64,000 nucleotides of DNA from Endothia cerciana (lineage: Eukaryota; Ascomycota; Sordariomycetes; Diaporthales; Cryphonectriaceae), in assembly GCA_026119935.1 (NCBI GenBank), contig JALRMH010000002.1:496001-560000 (forward strand). Reading direction: 5' to 3'. The position numbers and the translations under genes are program-made. Numbering within the stretch: the first letter of the stretch is position 1; every line of letters starts with the position of its first letter. Shown piece after piece: positions 56,205 to 64,000 of this stretch. A model generated the notes under the pieces. That model made no database searches. It saw only the letters and a program-made list of their open reading frames with translations, and had not been told where the DNA came from.

Positions 56205-57293
56205 AAGATGGGAGGTCGGGGGTAAGCTGCTGGGAAGGGCGAGGATGATGGTGTATGAGTCTGAAGGGAGACGCCGCCCATGGTGGCGGCGGGCTCGTGC
56301 TGTGTATAGTAATGGTAATAAGAGCTGATACATTGTGGATACCCCAAAATTCTGTCATTTTCATGCGGATAGGTATTGCTTGCATTGTTGAGGATGTCGA
56401 AGGGGCTGGATAGTGGATGGTTTGTGTGATGATTCCTCCCAACTTCCTGCTCCTGTATATATAATCAAAACTACATATCAGTTTGCAAATTACTTGTGTG
56501 TTGAGGAAGACTTGGGAATATGTTCAGGACCCTGGCGCTTAGGAGCTGTTCCCCACCAACACTTTAATACAGAGGAATACAGAACAAGATGTGTCCACGT
56601 CACAATTAGCAGCCAAAGCCCTTAAAAATTTACCACATATACTCACAGCCTTGTTTTCTCCATCAGGAGGCGGGTCTTCACAAGCCGTCTCGCTGTTCCC
56701 AACATGTTGTCCTGCGCAGCTGCCACCTTTCCAAAAAACTCGGACTCATGCAAAGCTGCTCCGACATTATAAGAATTGACTACGCGGGGTTACCTACGAT
56801 ATGAACCACCGGGTTTGATAGGTGTCTACAACTAATGGGACTCAGCGGCAACGGGGATGGTGCCGCTGACGAGGTCTTGCGCCGCCCGCACGCTGGGACT
56901 CAGCATTTCCCCCGTACCTGCTCAGGCCTCCGGTGTCGCTCAGTCGATGGCCAGCATTCTGAGATTACGAGTTTCCTATAGCCATTCTCTAGGTTATGTA
57001 CCGTATCAAATGACGGGTGCAGGGAGGGAAAGTGAGATCTCGATACCTGAGCTATCGATGCTGACGAAGGCCTCTTCCAAGGTCATCAATCAGCTCCGAC
57101 CCAGATATCTATCTACCAGAGAATGCAGCATTATACGCCCCTTCTCAATATCATGAGATAGTCATATGCCCGGTCGATTTCAGCGAAATCATAAGGTCTG
57201 CGTGGCAAAGCCGACCACACATCCTTCTGCACATGATCGCCGCAACAAAAGAAGGACAGGAGGGCGGAAGACCTATGACACAGCAAGACTTCC
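56205..57293. other. convergent intergenic region
   Basis: 3' flanks of the zinc-finger and kinase-like genes. No gene seen. Confidence 0.5.
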
Positions 57294-58579
57294 TCATATT
57301 CCATCCGATGATATTGCGAAGGTCTCTAGTAACTCTAGGCTCTGGTGGTCCAGGATGGCAGCACAGTGGCGTTGTGACATGACGTCCACGATGACCTTGG
57401 GCTGCATCATCGGTCCTGCGAGGGCCCACGCAAATCCATGCATCTGATACTTCCGGTATTCCTGGAGCGAATAGAGTTAGGTGGTCAACAAAAGTAGGAA
57501 AAGAAGGAGTAAAAGGAGAGGGGGAAAAAGAGATCAGTGAAAGTACTCACGTCCCACACATCCTCAATTTTAAACCTAGGACCTCCGGCCCGGCACAACT
57601 CTTCCAAGTAATATCCATACAGCTCCCTTTCATGCTGTCTCCTATCCTCGATCGCCAACGCGCCCGTCATGAAATAAGCCACGTCGTGTGCGGCTGAATT
57701 GACGTGGACGCACTGCCAGTCCAGGAAACCAGGCCGGCCGTCCGCGTCGATGAACGTATTGCCGACCTGCGCGTCGCCGTGCACCATGCACACCATCCCC
57801 CCATCCGCTGCGGCGTCGGCGCCCCACAGTGCCTGGAGGCACCTGACGATCCTCTCCCTGTCCCCCCAGAACGCCTCGGGGATGGGCGGCCGCACGGCGG
57901 GGTCGGCGAACCGCAGGCCCCAGCTCTCGGGGCTCATCATCGCGGTGATCACCTCGCGCATGCCGGAACCCCGCGGCGCCCAGGGCAGGTCCGCCCGCCC
58001 CGCGCCCCAGGTGGCCGCATGGAGCCTCGCGAGCTGCGACAGCGCCTCGCGGACCCGCCCGACCGGCCACGCGCGCAGGGGGTCGCCGAAGGTGTAGCCC
58101 GCGGCGCTCACGTCCTCCAGTATGACGATGCCCTGTCCCTTGCCGCCGGGCTTGTCCACTCCCTGCCAGTACGAGGGGATCAGGCGCAGACCGGGGATGT
58201 GTGGGGCGATGCTGTGGTAGAACTGGGCCTCGAGACGGTAGACCGCGAAGAGCGCGGGGAGTTCTTCCAGGATCTGGGGGTTGAATCCGCCCTTGATACA
58301 GAGACGAGTGGGTAGGTCGGCCCTGGAGGACCTGGAGGACTCGGAGCACGTCACTTCGACCAGGACCTTGCTGCCCGAGCCGTGGATGACGTCCCGCAGC
58401 TCCAGTGAGACGACTTCAACACCGAGAACTTTGGAAAGCCACGCTGGGGTAATCTCCTCGACTGCGAGAGGCAGCGGCTCACTCGCCTGGAGGGGCCGAG
58501 GAGCAGTGACTTGCTCGCCGAAAAGGACTGGCCACACCCTCTCGACCAAACCCTTGAAAGGCCCCTGGTGGGCAGCCAT
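57294..58579 (-). CDS. aminoglycoside phosphotransferase/choline-kinase-like (APH, EcKinase-type) protein
   Basis: Predicted 398-residue protein from exons 58579-57551 and 57461-57294; the 89-bp intron has GTGAGT and CTCCAG ends. The second exon supplies the family ending (EYRKYQMHGFAWALAGPMMQPKV, AAILDHQSLELLE). Kinase-like features: the Gly-rich loop region GSGSKVLVEVTC, a following Lys in RLCIKGGFN, GIVILEDVSAAGYTF as hinge, the catalytic Brenner motif VCMVHGDAQVGNTF, and the metal-binding FLDWQCVHV. This is the DUF1679/EcKinase and APH superfamily that phosphorylates small hydroxyl compounds such as choline, ecdysteroids or antibiotics; the fungal substrate is unknown. Start is the ATG beginning AAHQGPFKGLVERVWP; an upstream in-frame ATG would add 41 unlikely residues. 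Confidence 0.88.
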
Positions 58580-59810
58580 GGTGGGCAAGAGGACTGATAT
58601 GTGATATGACACGGACTGTTTCGGGAGGTAATCTCTTCTGCAGCAAATATCGCCAGCTAAGACAGGAGCAAGATGGACGAGAGACTGAAACGTTGGCGGC
58701 AAGGCATGGCAGGATCAAGAATTTGAGGTTGAGATTGTGCCCAGATGGGGAGGATGGACCTTCCAAAAGCTAAAGGTTCCCTCCTGACCGATTGAACAGT
58801 GTAGCAAATTTATATAAATCATAAAATAAGAACAAAAAAATAAAAAGGGAACCCTGCTGGGTCACACGACCCATCGCCCAAGGGTGTATGGAGCCATACT
58901 TATCCCAGTTACGGCTTCCTGGCACGCTGAACCTTGGAAGTGCCGTAAGGAGCAGTATCAGACCACTTTCGTGCTTAATATTGCCCACAGGCCCTGCGAG
59001 GGCGGCATAACTTGGGGATGTATACCATGCGTGCTGGGTCTCATCAAGCCACGTGCAGTGATCTCCAGTGCAAAAGGGACAGGTGTGCCAGTGCCACGTT
59101 GAAGGGTGGTGTTCTGGATTGGCTGGGCACGCTTGGCTGTCAAGGTTGCATGCCGCGGGACTGTCCCGCAGATTGGGCCAGCGTTTCCTGGCCATAACTG
59201 AAGATAGAGTAACCAAAGAGAGACCAAGACAAAAGGAAGATTCCGGACGGCAACAGGGTCATTGCCGAGATCAGCACCACTCGATTCGGTATCCAGCTGT
59301 GAGTCCAATATGCATAAGCGAGTCGCTGCTGAAGTGACAGGTCGATCTCGAGGGCCCAACGGCCAATACCCGCGGGGATATACGTCCTAAAGCTCTCGGT
59401 CCGCATCATTGATAGGCCGTTCCACTGAGGACTCACAAATACGGGCCTACGCCTTGTCTCAGGCAAGATGGCGGCGGCCTGGCTTTGAAGGTTTCCAACG
59501 GCGGCCAGGCTGATTGCAACAAGGATTCGCCAGCATGCCTTTCGACATATCAGCTCGGCAGTCTACAGCTGATGGTTGATCGCCGGCTGGGTGCATGAGA
59601 TGCCAGTGTTGCTGAAAATTTGAAGTTTTGATCGAGATGCAGTGATAACTATACGCCTCGTATGCTCAGCTAAGGGGCAGCACATCCGAGTAGGATATAA
59701 TTGCGTCAAGTCCCCGTAGTTCTCAAGTAGCACTCAGATGCACAGCTGGATAGTTCAGGTAGACATCATATCGTACCACTATCTTCATACGTCTGTTGAC
59801 AGGAAAGAAA
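58580..59810. other. divergent intergenic region, no supported gene
   Basis: Promoters of the kinase-like and receptor-like genes. A-rich tract at about 58815-58848. No gene seen. Confidence 0.5.
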
Positions 59811-61400
59811 ATGTCTGAGGTTGGCTTGATGCCCGCCCCGCAGGGCGAGACGCCGGACTTTTATGGCATGTCAGATCTCCAGGCTACTCTCTTGGTTGTA
59901 TACATTATCACTTCTGTCCTTGCCACGATTGGACTCATACTACGGCTATACACCGGGGCGCGTCTTGTTCGGACCCTCGGCCTTGATGCCTGTAAGTCAA
60001 GGAGTCATCCCGAGGACGCTTCTCCGAACGCGAGGAACAGAGATCTGTATTTCAAGCGGAAGGATCATTCCCATAGGATACAGCAAGTTCAGAGAAGCCT
60101 CTCGCTGATCTATTTCGTCACACAGTGTTCCTCGTCGCAGCATGGGCTGTGTACCTCGCCTCCTTCATCGGTATGGTCAAAGTGATGCCATGCGGTTTTG
60201 GCAAGCACCTATGGAGTGTGACAGAGAGCGGGTTACGGTGCTACAAAGATGTCAGTTTCATTTCGCCTTCTCTCTGGCCTTGCGACCTGCTATTTTTACA
60301 ATACTCCCTCACCTTTGTTAGAAGATGTTGGCGGATTTCCAGCCACAGTATTACTGAAGACTGATGGAGACGGCTTGCTCACTATCGTGATCCACAGATG
60401 CTTCTCTTCCTTGGCATATCCTACTTCGTCCCTCCGACCCTAGCAAAACTCTCCCTCATCATCCTCTACCACCGGATCAACCCATCGCGCTCCTACCGGC
60501 TTGTATTATACACCATTGCTTTCATCTGCAGCACATACACAATAGTTTTTATCATCATCCTCTCGGTGCCCTGCAACCCACACCACGATGGAACCACGAC
60601 CTGCCTCAACAACCTCGCGCTGGCGCAGGCTATACTGAACATCTCGACGGATGGCGTACTCATAGTTATGCCGGTGGTAACACTTTGGGGGCTGCAGATG
60701 GAAAGAAAGCAGAAAGTGGCTGTGGGGTTCATTCTGGCCCTAGGCTCTGGGTACGTCCATATGCTCTTTCTCCTTCTTGTTTGTCATTGTGAACTCTATA
60801 TGTTCACTCCCTTCTGTCCGCTTCTCGCCACGGCTTCAACTGAGGACTGACGACGCCTGCTCCAGGGCCATCATAGCCTCCTGCGTCCGTATCGCCTACG
60901 TTCGTGCAATGATCAACAACCCGGACGTGCTGTACACACAGGGCAACGCTGCCGTCTGGAGCGCGGTGGAGGTAAACATCGGCATCCTGTGCAACTGCCT
61001 CGCAATGCTCAAGCCATTTGTGCGGCGGCACATGTCCTGGCTTCGGAGCCTCATCGGCGTGCATAGCGGTGGTGCCGGGAGTGCTGGTCGCAAGGTCGGG
61101 TATGCCACTCGGGCAGGTGGCGGTGGTGGGACTGTTGGGAAGGGGAGTCACATTCACAAGGAGAGGAGAGGAAGCGGTGGTGTGTACGAGCTGTACAGCT
61201 GTGGGCGGAACCAGATATTTGGTGACGGGCTAAGAAACTGGGACGCCCACGTCCAGGGAGGGTGTTGGAGTGAGGGTGGAACTTCCGCGCAGGATGAGGC
61301 GGCGAGGCAGAGGGGCATTTTGGTCACCACGACCGTAGCCATGGGCAGGTCAAGCGCGGGCGATGTGAGCACCGAGGATATTCTGGCTGCGGCGGGGTGA
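59811..61400 (+). CDS. PTH11/fungal-rhodopsin-domain type seven-helix integral membrane protein
   Basis: Predicted 397-residue membrane protein from exons 59811-59991, 60126-60250, 60398-60750 and 60866-61400; introns are longer than elsewhere in the window (115-147 bp) but rejoin frame. Helices are evident at LQATLLVVYIITSVLATIGLILRLYTG, LFLVAAWAVYLASFIGM, MLLFLGISYFVPPTLAKLSLIILYHRI, LVLYTIAFICSTYTIVFIIILSVPC, LAQAILNISTDGVLIVMPVVTLW, KQKVAVGFILALGSGAIIASCVRI and VWSAVEVNIGILCNCLAML. The LAKLSLIILYHRI, DGVLIVMPVVTLWGLQM and WSAVEVNIGILCNCL motifs are those of the fungal rhodopsin-type domain (PTH11-like receptors, without the CFEM domain). The C-terminus (about 130 residues) is cytosolic and Gly-rich. 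Such proteins are proposed GPCRs that sense surfaces or nutrients; ligand unknown. The first junction (T/TG) is the least certain. Confidence 0.82.
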
Positions 61401-62492
61401 GTGGCGAAGGCTCCCCGGCCATCTTGCCGCAAGGCGAAAGCCGGAAGGTCTGAACCTCCATGACGAGCAAGGTGACGGACAAGTCGCATGTAAATGATTC
61501 TGGGGTTCTGATAATGCGTGGAACGAATTCCATGGATATGGAATGGCGCAAGCCACGATTTGGGGCTGATAGGTAATCAGGAAGACTATTTCGATTCAGC
61601 ATAGAAAGTAAAGTCGAGGCTCGCGCTCAAAGACAATACACCCGCCTTATTCTGCGCTCAAGCTAAGACGGAGTTCGAATATTGACTGCTTTCCTGTCCG
61701 AAGGTTTGAATGCCGACTCCTAATGCTGCATAGAGCAAACTACAATATCACGATAAGCAGTGATTGTCTAGCGGGATCGTGAGGGGATACTCTCGCTACT
61801 AGCTATCACGACCCCGTCACCATCATCCTCGTCTTCCGCAGCGCTGAGCCCGACAACATACACCAACCCGGCGAATGTCATGGCAAAGTCTGTTGCTGCT
61901 GATTCTTGCTCGGTGACTGTGATAGTTTACATGGCGCAGACTGTCATTTGGGTGGCATCTGGACATACAGTACAGCCGCAGGTGGAGGCTCGAGGCCCTC
62001 TGGTGGAGGCAGCGCTGGTGGGGGAGGCTCAGCTCGAACGATCACAGGTGGGGACACAATGACCATAGCCACGAACATGAATGGCATGTTTGACTGCACA
62101 CCAATCACCAGTACAACTTTCCAAGATATGTAATATCCAAGATGGGTCGTGTTGCTGTAGATAAAGCTGGAATCCACTTGTAGCGAGATCAATATGCCTG
62201 CTGAAGAATGACTTTAGACTACCCCCGATGCCCCCGTCTATGCCTAGAAACACCGTCCTTCTCGAGCCATCTAAAATCCAGGCTTCTGCGCACAGCCTTA
62301 AAATATCTGAAACTGAAGGCACGCTGAAACACCATGAAGCAAAAAAGCCGTGGAGCAATGATACCAGCTTATGTTCTTTAAATCTGGGTCCCGACACTGG
62401 ACCAGTCTTCAAGTAGCAAGACAGCTATAGGCTCGATGGAGGCCTTGAAAACTTAAGACTAGTGACTTCTTCACCCGAAGAAGATCACCAGC
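61401..62492. other. convergent intergenic region
   Basis: Between converging genes. A small plus-strand frame around 61880-62130 has no motif and overlaps equally open minus-strand frames; I do not call it. Confidence 0.45.
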
Positions 62493-64000
62493 TTAGACAG
62501 GTCTCCCACTCTCCAACAAATCGAAAGCTTCCCGACTCCACGGCCCCTCGCCCCTTGCCGACTGGAACCCAGGGAATGTCATCTTCTTCTTAGGCCGCTC
62601 AGGTTCTTTGGGCGGCTCTTCCAACTGTGTTGCTGCAAAGTCAGCTGTTGAGATTGGAACCAACACGGGCGGCTGCGTTGGTGGAAGGATCCGCTGCGGG
62701 ACCTGACCGGCGGCGTCGGACTTCAGTGCTGCCTTGCGGCCGCGACTTGCCGGGTTTGCTATTCGAGTAAGAGGTGCGGGCTTGGTGCCGGTTTCTGTTG
62801 TGACATTTGGGGGTGATTCTGGCTGAGGTGGCCGAGTTGTGAGGTTGTTGATATGCGGGGCCGCTGAGATTGTACGAGGTAAGCCGATTGACTTCTGTCG
62901 CTGAACGGGAGCAGCAGGGCTCGCCACAGCTCGAACGCTCTCTGCTAGGTCCGGTTTCTCTATGGCTGTGTCACTGTCCGGCTTGTCGAGAAGTGCGTGG
63001 ATGCATGACTGGTGTGGAGCTATTTTGGCCGAATTCTGCGGCAGAACGCCACCGGGGGCACATCTTAAGACAGTCTCCCCTAATTCGCGTTGCTCAACGG
63101 CTGCTACCGAAGCCATCGCATGTTTGGCCTTGGTCACGGCTGCAGAGGCGGACGGCTTGATCAGCAGGGCTGGCGTCGGCTTCTGTACCGGGACTTTGAA
63201 AGTGACAGGAATTGACAGGGCTGCGGAGCCCTCTGTGCAAGTTTCCATGGTCTCAGCAATCGTTGTTGAAGCCGCGCTCGTGTTGGCGCTCGCGGTATGG
63301 GCCGCCCGTCTTTGAAAATTAGGAATGGGCTTCTGTTGGACTGTATCAATTGTCGATACAGCCACAACATCGTCCGTACATGCTGATGCGGTATTGAGAA
63401 ACACATTTGAGGCGACTCGCAAGGACCCGGGCTCAATGGTCGTGATTTCGGCTGCGCTCAACGGCTGTTGCCATACACCCGGACCTACCCCCTCAGACAA
63501 AGCATCATTGGTAGACATGACCAGTGAGGACCGATCCTGCTTCGTATTCTCCTGCGACACTCCAGCGGGCGTCGTTGAGCATCCTGCCGATATCGTATGC
63601 TGCTCGTTGATGATAAGCGGCTGCCCGGGCTGTTGTGACAAGGATTGTGGCTCGTCTGGCGAGGATGTAATGTGATGCGAGCCCAAATCACCCTTAGCTC
63701 GGGCCGCCGATGCTTGTCTATGCATGTCACTATTCGCGGCGGACATGAACTTTGTCGATATTTCTACAACAGATTCGGCTGGACCAGAGAGCCTGGCCTG
63801 TAACCCGGCCTGTGTTCTCTGATATCCTCGATCAGTCAACCGTGGCTCGCCAGGTGGAGTTGACGCCGTAGGAAGCTTCGCCTTCTCGAACCGTGGTGAA
63901 ACAACCATCTCCTCTGCTTCATCGATGGCCTCGAGAGACCCATCATCATGGTCTTTGGTCGGCTCCGAAGGCATATCCATCGAAACGCTATTATCAATCC
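62493..64000 (-). CDS. hypothetical Ser/Thr/Pro/Ala-rich protein, 5' end outside the window
   Basis: At least 502 codons are open from the right edge to the stop at 62493; the first ATG inside is at 63980, but the frame has no stop above it, so the true start may lie beyond the window. Composition is low-complexity and probably disordered, with acidic stretches near the N-terminal side (DDGSLEAIDEAEEMV) and many Ser/Thr-Pro and Lys/Arg residues. The only compact part is the C-terminus: KKKMTFPGFQSARGEGPWSREAFDLLESGRPV. GPWSREAFDL followed by a hydrophobic/aromatic turn is a motif I associate with the C-termini of some uncharacterised fungal nuclear proteins, but I cannot name the family. No intron signals are needed within the visible part. 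Confidence 0.6.
   Translation of the reverse strand, partial: IDNSVSMDMPSEPTKDHDDGSLEAIDEAEEMVVSPRFEKAKLPTASTPPGEPRLTDRGYQRTQAGLQARLSGPAESVVEISTKFMSAANSDMHRQASAARAKGDLGSHHITSSPDEPQSLSQQPGQPLIINEQHTISAGCSTTPAGVSQENTKQDRSSLVMSTNDALSEGVGPGVWQQPLSAAEITTIEPGSLRVASNVFLNTASACTDDVVAVSTIDTVQQKPIPNFQRRAAHTASANTSAASTTIAETMETCTEGSAALSIPVTFKVPVQKPTPALLIKPSASAAVTKAKHAMASVAAVEQRELGETVLRCAPGGVLPQNSAKIAPHQSCIHALLDKPDSDTAIEKPDLAESVRAVASPAAPVQRQKSIGLPRTISAAPHINNLTTRPPQPESPPNVTTETGTKPAPLTRIANPASRGRKAALKSDAAGQVPQRILPPTQPPVLVPISTADFAATQLEEPPKEPERPKKKMTFPGFQSARGEGPWSREAFDLLESGRPV

Noticed and set aside
1..64000. CRISPR arrays, bacterial operons or prophage
   Set aside because: No spaced direct repeats or operon-like gene packing; intron-bearing genes and the tRNA type show a eukaryotic nuclear genome.

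Overview
The window looks like nuclear DNA of a filamentous ascomycete (Pezizomycotina, Sordariomycete-like; no finer placement is possible from sequence alone). Evidence: genes on both strands with long intergenic gaps, short introns (about 50-110 bp) with GTRNGT donors and CTRAC-like branch sites, a eukaryotic tRNA with A and B boxes, and typically fungal families (AzgA purine permease, UstYa-like oxidase, PTH11/rhodopsin-like receptor, Dfg5-like GH76, GH28, RGG-tailed cryptochrome DASH). I reassembled exons by hand; most splice choices are supported by conserved motifs that continue in frame across the junction.

Layout. 1.5-2.8 kb: mitochondrial-type thioesterase-fold membrane protein (+). 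3.7-5.8 kb: cryptochrome DASH with RGG tail (-). 5.8-9.4 kb: gene-poor, with minisatellites. 9.4-12.6 kb: SF1 helicase (-). 14.5-16.2 kb: GH28 pectinase-like gene with eight exons (+). About 17.2 kb: possible transporter relic. 18.6-20.5 kb: AzgA-like purine permease (+). 20.9 kb: tRNA-Arg(ACG). 21-24.6 kb: AT-rich stretch with broken coding fragments. 24.6-26.5 kb: DUF1993 protein (+) and an aldo-keto reductase (-), convergent. 28.4-29.9 kb: CECR5-like HAD hydrolase (+). 31.0-32.9 kb: amino-acid permease (-). 35.0 kb: small membrane protein (+). 36.7-38.4 kb: RCC1 (+). 39.2-41.2 kb: GH76 Dfg5/Dcw1-like gene with a one-base frameshift (+). 41.9-46.4 kb: class II aldolase/adducin protein (+), DHCR24-like FAD sterol reductase (-) and an intronless RutA-like pyrimidine monooxygenase (+). 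47.4-50.3 kb: Asp/Gly-repeat secreted peptide with a Kex2 site (+), and a UstYa-like oxidase (+). 54.0-56.2 kb: C2H2 zinc-finger protein (+). 57.3-58.6 kb: APH/choline-kinase-like protein (-). 59.8-61.4 kb: seven-helix receptor-like protein (+). 62.5 kb to the right edge: partial Ser/Thr/Pro-rich protein (-).

Themes. Several genes point to nitrogen scavenging (purine permease, amino-acid permease, RutA-like monooxygenase), and each has clustered HGATAR sites upstream that could bind an AreA/NIT2-type GATA factor; that link is inferred. The two most interesting places are the RutA-like gene, a bacterial-type pyrimidine-ring-opening enzyme in a fungal genome and a candidate for horizontal transfer, and the pairing of a Kex2-type repetitive secreted peptide with a UstYa-family oxidase 1.4 kb away, which resembles the minimal layout of fungal kexin-processed RiPP loci but with an unusual Asp/Gly core. 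Three probable GC-AG introns and one clear frameshift in a conserved motif are also worth checking.
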